The notes below the pieces were generated by a model. The model was not told the DNA's origin. It saw only the letters and a program-made list of their open reading frames with translations, and ran no database searches. From contig CAMNPN010000073.1 of the NCBI GenBank assembly GCA_946548085.1, positions 1 to 64,000 of the forward strand: a DNA stretch of 64,000 nt, in the 5' to 3' direction. Shown here piece after piece: positions 1-7,724 of this stretch (positions are counted from its first letter, which is position 1; each line of letters opens with the position of its first letter). The DNA is from an uncultured Prevotella sp. Lineage in GTDB: Bacteria > Bacteroidota > Bacteroidia > Bacteroidales > Bacteroidaceae. The position numbers and the translations under genes were made by a program.

Positions 1-169
1 AAGCGCCGATATACTGATTCTCCACCCTGTCTACATGCTGGGCGCCGCGGGCGACGTAGACGATGCTGAGATGGCTGCCGTTAGGGGTTGCGCCGCCTGG
101 CTCGAGCAGCCGGTCCAGCAGGCGGGCGATTCTGTCGAGGAGTTCTTCCTCGCTGGTGTTCGCTTTCAT
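1..169 (-). CDS. Unrecognised protein, N-terminal fragment cut by window edge
   Basis: Fifty-six codons are visible from an ATG at 169 before the window ends. The peptide opens MKANTSEEELLDRIARLL, an acidic amphipathic helix with leucine repeats, followed by a glycine/proline turn and a segment reading HLSIVYVARGAQHVDRV that looks like a beta strand. There is no signal peptide or membrane segment, so it is probably cytosolic. I do not recognise the family. Codon use (GC-rich third positions) supports a real gene more than the overlapping frames do. Confidence 0.5.
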   Translation of the reverse strand, partial: MKANTSEEELLDRIARLLDRLLEPGGATPNGSHLSIVYVARGAQHVDRVENQYIGA

Positions 170-521
170 GTCGTTTTTCTCGTTTAGAAACAATCATAAG
201 GATTTTCAAGAAAACGGAGAACGTGGGCATGTTACTTTGGCTACATCCGTCTATCGGGTTTAGCAGTATGGTACCCACTCACGAATGCAATGCCAAAAGC
301 CCACGTTTCCGCTATGGAATCGTGAGCCGACATGACATTCTTTCCTGTGAGTTTTACCATCTTGAACTGCTAATTCGATAGACTGGCAAGAAAGCTGTCG
401 TTCACTCTGGTGGGCAAAGTTACTATTATTCTCTGAAATGCCCAAATATTTTGCTATTTATTTAAGGACTCATAACATCTTTGCTCTGTAAAGTTAGAAT
501 TAATAATCTGGTCTCTTTGTT
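170..521. other. Intergenic, no gene seen
   Basis: This 352-bp AT-rich gap separates the truncated gene on the left from the 3' end of the CotH gene. No reading frame here has convincing codon use. The only structure seen is a 9-bp inverted repeat, AACGTGGGC near 220 and GCCCACGTT near 300. A weak promoter-like TATGATTG lies on the minus strand before the ATG at 169. Confidence 0.4.
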
Positions 522-1922
522 CTATTTCTTCATTTCCTTCCTAACCTTGCCGTCACTCATGCGGATGATATTGACGCCTTTGATGGAGGACCTCAGGCGT
601 TGCCCCATAAGCGAGTAGAAACTCGTGGGCTGTTCATTGGTTTTCATAGCCCTGACAGAGGATTCCCCATTAATATTCCAGTTGAGCCATTGCCGACGGT
701 CGGCAAACCAATACAGAGCCTCATCTGTCAAGTCCTGGAGCGACTTCGCATTCGAGCCCCACCGCTCAGAATCATAAATGATAGAGCGATTGAAGGCCTC
801 TCCTGTTCTCGAATTAGCGAACTGGTTTAGGAAAGCAGACAGCTCCGTGATTAGGTTATCTCTCACAGCATCCCATTTCTTCTTGTAGGCACGTTTAAAC
901 GTCCTGTCGCCGCTGTCCCATAGCTCGCCGAAGTAAAAAATGTAGTGGCTTTGCGACCATGCTTCTGGTGTAGCCATGATGGCATCAAAGTCCCACAGGT
1001 TTGCCATCTTCACCTTTGATCTTGGTGAATCGTCATACTTAGTCATGAACAGGTTGGATCCATGTCCGTCACCATTACCAAGAATGTCCTGAGCGAGGAG
1101 CCACGAAACGAAGGAGTCCAGATCAAGATAACTTATATAACGGGCGTTAACGAGGGTCGCCTCCAACTTACTGAGAAAACCCTGAAGATAGGAGATATGT
1201 TTGGAGGTGACATCGTCTTCAGACGGGTACTTGAAAGTGAACTTGGCACTTTTGGCATCTGGAGCTGACGTGTAGGGAGTGTCGAAATAGACATCCTCAT
1301 TCCACCAGTACGGGTCGTACTCAAAGATATAGCCTGTCTCGCTAATGTCGAGACGACAGCGGCTGTTTCGCTTCACAGACTCGGTGAGAAGGTAGACACC
1401 GCGATAGTCACCGTTCATCATGACGTTGACTATTTTGTATGCGGGAGTCCACTGCATACCGATTATCTCGTTAACTTTCAAGCCGATGACTGTATTCAAG
1501 GAAATCGGTTCGTCTTTGACAAGCAGCCATTCCTTGTCACCGTATCTGTCTTCGTCGCCTCTTGTCAACAAGTCCGTTCCCACCTGAAGTTTGATCTTGA
1601 AAGGCTTCTTCCATGACCAAGCACTTGAATTGCCCCTGACTCTGATGGTCATACCACTGACCCCCTTTATATAATCACCGCTATCATACAATGTATCTCT
1701 GCCGTCAAAAATGCGCAACCTCCCCTTCACTTTGTTCATGTTGGTGATGCCCTGGCCCATGCAGCCTTCCGGAGACTCTACAGTATCGCACCAAGGTTCC
1801 TCTCCGTTAATGGTGGAAATCTCAACAAGGGGTAGCCCGAGGCTGAGGATGGTATTAAAATCCATCTTACTCCCGGCCTCGACGGCTGACAGTAGCAGTA
1901 AGAGAATGAAAAGCACTTGCAT
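522..1922 (-). CDS. CotH family kinase-like secreted protein
   Basis: This 466-residue protein has a hydrophobic leader (residues 1-16) and then a CotH kinase domain. CotH proteins are atypical protein kinases first described in Bacillus spore coats and common as secreted proteins in Bacteroidota. Diagnostic features are the RGNSS motif (96-100) followed by a Lys-rich strand, the GNGDGHGSN loop (282-290) with the likely catalytic Asp and metal-binding Asn, and WDFD (310-313), the second metal site. The ATG is 5 bp after the stop of the upstream beta-helix gene, so the two are almost certainly cotranscribed. Substrate unknown; a surface or secreted phosphotransferase acting on the neighbour is an inference. 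Confidence 0.85.
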   Translation of the reverse strand: MQVLFILLLLLSAVEAGSKMDFNTILSLGLPLVEISTINGEEPWCDTVESPEGCMGQGITNMNKVKGRLRIFDGRDTLYDSGDYIKGVSGMTIRVRGNSSAWSWKKPFKIKLQVGTDLLTRGDEDRYGDKEWLLVKDEPISLNTVIGLKVNEIIGMQWTPAYKIVNVMMNGDYRGVYLLTESVKRNSRCRLDISETGYIFEYDPYWWNEDVYFDTPYTSAPDAKSAKFTFKYPSEDDVTSKHISYLQGFLSKLEATLVNARYISYLDLDSFVSWLLAQDILGNGDGHGSNLFMTKYDDSPRSKVKMANLWDFDAIMATPEAWSQSHYIFYFGELWDSGDRTFKRAYKKKWDAVRDNLITELSAFLNQFANSRTGEAFNRSIIYDSERWGSNAKSLQDLTDEALYWFADRRQWLNWNINGESSVRAMKTNEQPTSFYSLMGQRLRSSIKGVNIIRMSDGKVRKEMKK

Positions 1923-1927
1923 AATAA

Positions 1928-3472
1928 CTACTGTAATGCTTCTGCCTGAAGATGGAGGTTACTTGAAGTCTGTGATGTTATGCCATATGGCTGATAGGTC
2001 CTAAAATTGAGGTCGTTTCCATTATATTGATTCACAAATGTGTTATCTGAAACAGTAATGTCAAATAATGTGTTCCTAAGAGAGTACAGTTCTCCGACAC
2101 AGTTGACTATATAATTTGTGATGTTGTCCATTGCATGGAAATTGTTATATTGTATGTATGCCATCATGATCTCAGCATTTTTGAATACACCACGAATCTC
2201 TATCAGATTCTTCTCATGGCCTGTAGATGGAGCAGTAAACCTGATAGTGTTATTTTTTATTTGGGGGTACTTGCACTGGTCTATGCGAATACATTTTAGG
2301 TTTTCCGTTGATGCTATATAGAAGTTGTTGTTGTAAATTGTAACGTCCTTCACATGGCAATCGACAAAGTCAGAATATGAAGTGTTGTCACCAGCATGTA
2401 GGTAACCTAACATAATTGACGCAAACCCATGGTCTATAGACATCGCTGACACATGAAATGTGTTATTCGAGATTGTTATGTTCTCACAACAGCCATATTT
2501 TTCATCGAAATTGATAGCTTCTGGTTCAAAACTATGTGGAAAAGCATAAACTAAGATACAGATATTATAACAATTTGTGAAAGTGTTTCCACTAATGGTC
2601 AAATTAGTTGACTTTCTGGAAACATCAACAGCAGCGCTAAGGCTTAAATCTGATGACTGATATATCCTATGATTAATTATATTATTATACTGGATTATAT
2701 TCCTGTCGCCATAACCGTGATATATAGAATGCCTACCGCATGCCACAATAGTATTGTTTGATATCGTACAATGGTTCGCATGTGCCATGTGAATTCCGTA
2801 GCCCTGCCCTGAAGACGTGCCTGAATTGTTTACAATATAATTGTCAGATACCGTGCAATAATTGACTGTGTAAGAGGCGTTTTCACAGTTTAAGGAGATA
2901 CCGACATTAAAACCGTAAAGGGTATTGTGGTTAATGTCAACACCTGTAACATTTACAGCAGTTGAAGGCATGTCCTCAAAACAAATATTAGGGACACTTG
3001 CAGTCGCATTAAAGTTTTTAATAGTTACGTTCGACTGACCACAAATCTGGAAAAACGTCACATTGCATGTGAAAATATTATTCATGCCGTCAAAGGTGGT
3101 ATTGAGAGTCGTATTGGTGTTGTTTAAAATAAACACATGGTTTAAAACATCATTATTCAAGTCACAGTTGATGGTTTTGCCAGAATAGTCTGATAGTCTT
3201 AGATTGTCAATCCCACTGATTTGCTTTGTTCGAATGACAGTGTTCTGTATAGTACCCGCTATTTTAGCATTAATGCTGCCATCAACCATGTCCAAAAGAA
3301 GGTTGTTGCCTAATTGAAGCGTTCCATTGTTAATGGAACCACCATTAAATTTCAATGTTTTATTCGCAGGCATTACAAACGTACCACCTAATATGGTATA
3401 ATCCTCTACAATATTATACACTCCTGTTGGCGACTCGTGGCTTGACAAAGCTGTTAAAGTTAGAGTTGTCAT
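1928..3472 (-). CDS. Right-handed parallel beta-helix repeat protein
   Basis: The 514-residue product is rich in Asn, Ile, Val and Thr, with repeated N-N-T-I/F motifs such as ISNNTIVACG, ISGNTFTNCYN and ISNNTFHVSA spaced about 22-30 residues. This is the pattern of pectate-lyase-like beta-helix rungs with Asn ladders (NosD/PbH1 type). The N-terminal FNGGSINNGTLQL repeat resembles a helix cap. Oddly there is no signal peptide, although such folds are usually exported or part of phage tail spikes. The gene is clearly AT-richer than most of the window, suggesting transfer. It is the first gene of a two-gene unit with the CotH gene. No catalytic residues can be assigned. Confidence 0.8.
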   Translation of the reverse strand: MTTLTLTALSSHESPTGVYNIVEDYTILGGTFVMPANKTLKFNGGSINNGTLQLGNNLLLDMVDGSINAKIAGTIQNTVIRTKQISGIDNLRLSDYSGKTINCDLNNDVLNHVFILNNTNTTLNTTFDGMNNIFTCNVTFFQICGQSNVTIKNFNATASVPNICFEDMPSTAVNVTGVDINHNTLYGFNVGISLNCENASYTVNYCTVSDNYIVNNSGTSSGQGYGIHMAHANHCTISNNTIVACGRHSIYHGYGDRNIIQYNNIINHRIYQSSDLSLSAAVDVSRKSTNLTISGNTFTNCYNICILVYAFPHSFEPEAINFDEKYGCCENITISNNTFHVSAMSIDHGFASIMLGYLHAGDNTSYSDFVDCHVKDVTIYNNNFYIASTENLKCIRIDQCKYPQIKNNTIRFTAPSTGHEKNLIEIRGVFKNAEIMMAYIQYNNFHAMDNITNYIVNCVGELYSLRNTLFDITVSDNTFVNQYNGNDLNFRTYQPYGITSQTSSNLHLQAEALQ

Positions 3473-3558
3473 AGTTGCTTGTTGTCAATTTGTAAATACA
3501 ATTTTATACAATGAATTAAGTAGCACCAATAAAGTGCTGCTTATAATAAGGCCGTAGA

Positions 3559-3933
3559 TTAGTCAGCCTCGACGGTGATCTCGTACTGGGCAATCACGCC
3601 GTCGGCGGTCGATAGCGTCAGGATGTACGTTCCCTCGTCATATCCGGCCAGCGTGTCGGTATAGCTCTGCCCGGCTGTCAGCGACACCGTCGTGTTGATG
3701 TACGTCGCGCCACCGCCTGTCAGGGTGATGGTCAGACCCGTGAGGTCGTAGTTCGGCGTCACATACAGGTCGCCCGATTCGGAGTCTATATCTACTCCAA
3801 TTTGATAAAGAGCGGGAACCCTCGGCTTTGGGTTTGGGTTATCTCCTGCATGTCTCACCCTGTAGATTTTGGCATCCATGTAAGCCGGACACATCAGTAA
3901 GCCCACTAATAGGGCAATCATCAATCTTTTCAT
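3559..3933 (-). CDS. Small secreted DUF3244-type beta-sandwich protein
   Basis: This 124-residue protein starts with a signal peptide (MKRLMIALLVGLLMCPAYMDA) and continues with a single Ig-like strand pattern: GDLYVTPNYDLTGLTITLTG, then YTDTLAGYDEGTYILTLST and a final YEITVEAD strand. The arrangement fits DUF3244, small secreted proteins of Bacteroidota. It is transcribed away from the TPR/HTH regulator gene, and the 300-bp region between them carries GTTGCAA-type motifs that may control both. Function unknown. Its GC content is higher than that of the beta-helix gene downstream. Confidence 0.72.
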   Translation of the reverse strand: MKRLMIALLVGLLMCPAYMDAKIYRVRHAGDNPNPKPRVPALYQIGVDIDSESGDLYVTPNYDLTGLTITLTGGGATYINTTVSLTAGQSYTDTLAGYDEGTYILTLSTADGVIAQYEITVEAD

Positions 3934-3962
3934 ACAATCTGTCTTTTAAAGTTTTGCGACCG

Positions 3963-3970
3963 CAAAGTTA
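3963..3970 (-). promoter_or_regulatory. -7 promoter element for the DUF3244 gene
   Basis: On the minus strand the bases read TAACTTTG, matching the Bacteroidota TAnnTTTG element, about 30 bp before the ATG at 3933. Confidence 0.6.
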
Positions 3971-4020
3971 ATTCGATTACGCATTAACCCATTGCCTTTC
4001 GGTGAATTTAACGTAGGTTG

Positions 4021-4146
4021 GCGTTGCATAATACAGAAAGCGCTAACTAAACCATTATCATATAGTTATGCAAAATAGCGTGCCTGATGGATGCCGTGAA
4101 CTGCAACGCTTTTTCTCAAGAGTCAATGTTGATAAGTGTTGCAATC
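4021..4146. promoter_or_regulatory. Cluster of GTTGCAA-type motifs (candidate operator)
   Basis: GCGTTGCA (4021-4028) and its inverse TGCAACGC (4102-4109) flank an AT-rich stretch, and GTTGCAA occurs again at 4138-4144. The same motif appears as CGTTGCAA at 5941 and as the perfect palindrome GTTGCAAC at 6019-6026, upstream of the gene following the regulator. The recurrence around a DNA-binding regulator suggests its binding site; this is inference from motif position. Confidence 0.45.
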
Positions 4147-4202
4147 AGCCTTTTATTGATGAAAAAAGTATAAAGGTATGATGCCGTTTGAAATCATTTT
4201 AT

Positions 4203-4210
4203 TATCTTTG
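4203..4210 (+). promoter_or_regulatory. -7 promoter element for the TPR/HTH regulator
   Basis: TATCTTTG ends 23 bp before the ATG at 4234, giving a leader of roughly 18 nt. Confidence 0.65.
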
Positions 4211-4233
4211 CAAGCGGAAAATAGACCAATAAT

Positions 4234-5904
4234 ATGCACAAAACTACGTTCCTTTTCATCATCATAGTGTGCTTGCCATCATTGACAGGCTGTGACTTTC
4301 GTCCGGTGAAGGACAGGCTGGCGGCTGTCGACTCGCTGGTTGTCAGTGAGAAGTATGACTCGGCATACAAAATGGTTTCGGAGATCGACAAGCGAGATAT
4401 ATCTGAAGAAGAGGATATGGCTCATTATTGGCTTTTGAATTATCAGACCAGTTATCTCACGGGTAGATCTCTGCCATCCGACAGCTTATTAGACTCTTCT
4501 ATACAATACTATACGGCGCATCACGATGCAAGCAGACTGGCAGACTGCTACTATTATAAAGCCTATCGGTTGCTTGAGAGAAAAGATTTCGATCAGAGCG
4601 TATTACTGTTTAAGAAGGCCGAGGATCAAGCTACAAACTCTGATAATGCATATCAGAAGTTTAAGATAGCAGAGGCTCTGTCAATCATTAACAGTTTCAC
4701 GGGAAATTACGCATTGTCACTTGATTATGGCCAAAAAGCCTTGGCGCATGCAGAGAATGCGGATAGGAGAGACTGGATGGCGTATTCTTATCATAGGATA
4801 GGCTGTGCCTATCATAATTTAGGTCAGGCGGACAGCGCATTGCTTTATTTTGACAAGACTGCACCTTATATTAAATATATAAGGGAGGAAGATCGTCCCT
4901 ATTTCCTCAACAACCTTAGTCTGGTGTATATAGATGAGCATCCCCAGAAAGCAAAAGAGCTCCTGACAGAATCCCTCTCACTTAAGGAACTTGTCGGAGC
5001 CTTGGAGCAACTTGCTGAGATCTACTATGACGAAGGGAATCAAGACGAAGCATACAGACTATGGACGAAGGCACTGACCATCAATAGTTTTACCCCAAAG
5101 GATAACATCCTCCACAATCTGTTGGAACACGATATAGAACATGGCAGGACGGACAGGGTATGTGAGCGGGTGAATGAGATCATGGCCATCAAGGACAGTG
5201 TCATCAACCGGCTGAAGAACGATACGATCAAAGACCTACAGACTCGCTTCGACCACGAGGTCGCCATGAATGCCGCCAACCAGAAGTTGATTCGCTGGCA
5301 GCAGTATCTCGGCGTATCGACAGTATTATTCCTCATCATGGCAGTTGTCTGGATAAGAAAGCGCAGTAAGGATGCAGAAACGATCCGTCAAAGGGAACTG
5401 CATATCCATCAACTGATGTTGCAACTGGAAGAGAAGCGGGTCCAGATGCTAACTGCTGAGAATTTGATAGCACAACTGGAAAAGCAGAAAGAAGATGACT
5501 GTCAGAAAGTAAACGAACTGTCGGAAGAGATAGAATCTCTGAAGACTCAAAAGAAGAACGCTCAGAAGGATTCCCAGGAGCTGAGCCGTAAGATAGAGGC
5601 ATGGGCCGGTACGGAAGCATGGAAGGTAAGGGAAGGGGTCCTCCTGATGGAGGAAGTAAAGGAGAATGGATGTATTCGCCACTGGTCCAATGAGAAACAC
5701 GAGGCCCTTGTCGCCTACTACTGTGCCTTGCATCCTGAGGTCGCAGAGATGATCAGGCATAAGAGCCGGCCCTTGTCGCTGAAGGAGACATTGTATCTCA
5801 TCCTGACAGACATGGGAAAAAGCAGGGATGACATCAGCGCTATCCTTGGCGTTGACAAAAACACACTGCGGTCATACAAACTTAGGATAAACAAAAAAGA
5901 CTGA
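4234..5904 (+). CDS. Membrane-tethered TPR regulator with C-terminal helix-turn-helix
   Basis: The 556-residue protein has a lipoprotein-type signal (LTGC, Cys20), TPR-like helices over about 30-330 (for example AYHNLGQADSALLYFDK), one transmembrane segment (about 357-374), a long coiled coil (about 380-460) and a C-terminal helix-turn-helix (about 510-556, ending DDISAILGVDKNTLRSYKLR). This architecture is a known Bacteroidota type in which a periplasmic TPR sensor is joined through one membrane helix to a cytoplasmic DNA-binding domain. Whether Cys20 is really lipidated is uncertain. It probably controls the adjacent small secreted proteins; the shared GTTGCAA motifs support that. Confidence 0.8.
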   Translation: MHKTTFLFIIIVCLPSLTGCDFRPVKDRLAAVDSLVVSEKYDSAYKMVSEIDKRDISEEEDMAHYWLLNYQTSYLTGRSLPSDSLLDSSIQYYTAHHDASRLADCYYYKAYRLLERKDFDQSVLLFKKAEDQATNSDNAYQKFKIAEALSIINSFTGNYALSLDYGQKALAHAENADRRDWMAYSYHRIGCAYHNLGQADSALLYFDKTAPYIKYIREEDRPYFLNNLSLVYIDEHPQKAKELLTESLSLKELVGALEQLAEIYYDEGNQDEAYRLWTKALTINSFTPKDNILHNLLEHDIEHGRTDRVCERVNEIMAIKDSVINRLKNDTIKDLQTRFDHEVAMNAANQKLIRWQQYLGVSTVLFLIMAVVWIRKRSKDAETIRQRELHIHQLMLQLEEKRVQMLTAENLIAQLEKQKEDDCQKVNELSEEIESLKTQKKNAQKDSQELSRKIEAWAGTEAWKVREGVLLMEEVKENGCIRHWSNEKHEALVAYYCALHPEVAEMIRHKSRPLSLKETLYLILTDMGKSRDDISAILGVDKNTLRSYKLRINKKD

Positions 5905-6058
5905 CAGGCGGAACGACATCAAGTATTCCGTTCCAGCCATCGTTGCAATTTTAAACTGCCCGCATCTGTCTTATTTACAGATGCTTACATGTGATTATAA
6001 TCCTCTGTTGCCCCATTTGTTGCAACGCACAAAATGAATAACGTATCATAAAAAACAC
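5905..6058 (+). promoter_or_regulatory. Leader with hairpins and GTTGCAAC palindrome
   Basis: After the regulator stop there is a 6-bp inverted repeat (GGAACG / CGTTCC) and a perfect 8-bp hairpin, GCATCTGT (5962-5969) with ACAGATGC (5977-5984), neither followed by a T run. CGTTGCAA at 5941-5948 and the palindrome GTTGCAAC at 6019-6026 lie upstream of the next promoter, the palindrome 32 bp before its -7 element. I read the region as termination plus regulation. Confidence 0.45.
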
Positions 6059-6066
6059 TATCTTTG
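6059..6066 (+). promoter_or_regulatory. -7 promoter element for the C10-tail gene
   Basis: TATCTTTG lies 29 bp before the ATG at 6096 and downstream of the GTTGCAAC palindrome. Confidence 0.65.
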
Positions 6067-6095
6067 CAGCAGAAATCTAAAAAGACTGTAGATAT

Positions 6096-6455
6096 ATGCG
6101 AAGGATGTTATTCATATTATCAATGATCTTTCCGATGACGTCTTTATTGGCTCAGACGATTAGTAGCAGGGCGCAAAGGTGCCAGACCCCTTTGCGCCCA
6201 GAATGGCAGCCATATGGAAATGGGAATTTTGTTCCTGGATGGAATTCTATAGATGATCCTTATGATTTTGGTGGTGTAACATACACTTTATTACATATGA
6301 ACTGGGGATGGGGCGGTAAATGCAATGGTTGGTTTGGGAGTTGCACGACCCCAGGATATGGTTATCGTTATGATAACAATTATTTTGATAACAGTAGTGA
6401 TAGTGATTTTGAACATTCTAGAAAAGATTTTTATATCAGAAGGAGATATAATTGA
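6096..6455 (+). CDS. Small secreted protein matching only the C-terminal tail of C10 (streptopain-like) peptidases
   Basis: The 119-residue product has a signal peptide (to about LLAQ, residue 20). Its middle carries LLHMNWGWGGKCNGWF, the Trp-rich loop that ends C10 cysteine peptidases (SpeB, interpain type). The catalytic Cys and His of that family lie upstream of this loop and are absent, so it cannot be a peptidase. The tail is rich in Asn, Asp, Tyr and Arg. It could be a decayed C10 gene that kept a signal peptide, or a dedicated mini-protein. It has its own promoter and lies 24 bp before the outer-membrane barrel gene, so the two are probably cotranscribed. Confidence 0.65.
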   Translation: MRRMLFILSMIFPMTSLLAQTISSRAQRCQTPLRPEWQPYGNGNFVPGWNSIDDPYDFGGVTYTLLHMNWGWGGKCNGWFGSCTTPGYGYRYDNNYFDNSSDSDFEHSRKDFYIRRRYN

Positions 6456-6479
6456 AGTATTCATTCTAATTCGACTATC

Positions 6480-7067
6480 ATGAAAAAGTTATTCATTCTA
6501 TTCGTGCTTTCTATAGTGGAAATTAGCTGCATAGCACAAACCAGGAAGTGGGAGCATAGCTTGGTAGCAGGCATCGGTGTGGCTTTCGATAAGGAAACTG
6601 CTAAGAGCAGTGTCAATGACACGAGATCTGCGCTTGCGATAAAGGCTGGCTATGGACTGAGCTACTATCTCAATCAACATGTGGCGATGCATACGAGACT
6701 GACATACCGCCATGTAGGTACTTATGGGTTGATGGTAGGGTACTTGGACGTGCCTGTGGGATTACGCTATTATCTCGATGCAGATAGCAGTCCCTGGAGC
6801 TTCGGTATTGGTCCTGTATTGTCTTATTGCATCCGTAATGATAAGTACGATCTGGACAATACGTCTTATGACGCTCTGGTGGGAAAAGATATATTCAAGA
6901 CCTTCGGATTGGGCCTTCAACCTAGCATCACTTACAGGGGCGGCCGCCATTTGGAACTCTCACTCGAAGGCTATATCGGGCTGAACAATGTGAAAAAGGA
7001 CTATGAGCAGACGACTCGACGCGAATACTTTCACAGCTTCATGGCCACAATTGGCTATGTGTTCTAA
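6480..7067 (+). CDS. Outer-membrane beta-barrel protein (porin-family-like)
   Basis: The 195-residue protein has a signal peptide (MKKLFILFVLSIVEISCIAQ) and alternating amphipathic strands, including LAIKAGYGLSYYLNQHVAMH, FGIGPVLSYCIR and LGLQPSITYR. It ends with an aromatic residue (TIGYVF), the usual sorting signal of an outer-membrane barrel. The size suggests 8 strands. It follows the C10-tail gene with a 24-bp gap and is closed by a strong palindrome at 7075. Ligand unknown. Confidence 0.75.
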   Translation: MKKLFILFVLSIVEISCIAQTRKWEHSLVAGIGVAFDKETAKSSVNDTRSALAIKAGYGLSYYLNQHVAMHTRLTYRHVGTYGLMVGYLDVPVGLRYYLDADSSPWSFGIGPVLSYCIRNDKYDLDNTSYDALVGKDIFKTFGLGLQPSITYRGGRHLELSLEGYIGLNNVKKDYEQTTRREYFHSFMATIGYVF

Positions 7068-7074
7068 TCGCAGA

Positions 7075-7107
7075 GTGCTCACAAAGTGTCTGACACTTTG
7101 TGAGCAC
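7075..7107. terminator. 33-nt near-perfect palindrome after the barrel gene
   Basis: GTGCTCACAAAGTGTC and its exact reverse complement are separated by one T, giving a 16-bp stem. It starts 8 bp after the barrel stop. No T run follows, so it is an atypical intrinsic terminator, an RNA-stabilising 3' hairpin or a cruciform/protein site. Confidence 0.6.
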
Positions 7108-7192
7108 GAAAATAACAGTTAAGTAATTCTCATGATGCTCAATAGGATATGTTAATTATTCTTTATTAGTTGCTCGATTCAAAGAATTTGTT

Positions 7193-7200
7193 TAGATTTG
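7193..7200 (+). promoter_or_regulatory. -7 promoter element for the small lipoprotein gene
   Basis: TAGATTTG lies 34 bp before the ATG at 7235. Confidence 0.55.
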
Positions 7201-7234
7201 CAAAATAAAATGTAAACATTTAATAGTATTAGTT

Positions 7235-7684
7235 ATGAAGAAGAGTATTTATTTTGTGATGAGCCTATTTGTCATCCTGTCTGCTGGCATATTAGGATGC
7301 AGCAGCGACGATACAGAAGGAATGAGCGAAAATAGTGGCAACATCCTCAGAGGGGATGGCTCGGAATTGGCCGTGGACAGCATACATTTCTTCCAGGAAA
7401 TCAATGTGCCATATATTCCTGTCGCCTACGACAAATTGCCAGACTGGTTGCAACAAGTCATAGAAAGCAATGATGGGCACAGATGGGTGAACATTACTGT
7501 CATCCGCGGTAAATGGAATGGCCAGTATATTTACAACGTGCACAGTGACTTTATGTCTAACCTAATAGGCCAGTTCTACGACCAGAATGGTAAAGTAATC
7601 GAGTTTAATGATGGCGAAAACTTTGAGTCCTTGATATATGAAACTTTAGACTGGACATGTATTGTAAACTATAAATACTACTAA
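7235..7684 (+). CDS. Small lipoprotein of unknown function
   Basis: The 149-residue product has a lipobox ending LGC (Cys22), an acidic linker and a compact domain with LPDWLQQVIES, then VIRGKWNGQYIYNVHSDF and a DQNGKVIEFND strand. This W-N-G-x-Y-I-Y-N pattern recurs in small Bacteroidota lipoproteins, some encoded beside C10 peptidases. By position it could be an inhibitor or partner of such a peptidase, but only a C10 tail is encoded nearby, so that is speculation. It has its own promoter. Confidence 0.6.
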   Translation: MKKSIYFVMSLFVILSAGILGCSSDDTEGMSENSGNILRGDGSELAVDSIHFFQEINVPYIPVAYDKLPDWLQQVIESNDGHRWVNITVIRGKWNGQYIYNVHSDFMSNLIGQFYDQNGKVIEFNDGENFESLIYETLDWTCIVNYKYY

Positions 7685-7699
7685 CGAGACACGGCGATG

Positions 7700-7717
7700 C
7701 CGGGACTTTTTTCCCGG
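7700..7717. terminator. Bidirectional terminator between convergent genes
   Basis: CCGGGA, a short T-rich loop and TCCCGG form a hairpin in the 40-bp gap between the lipoprotein gene and the convergent dipeptidase gene. Confidence 0.5.
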
Positions 7718-7724
7718 GCGGCTC

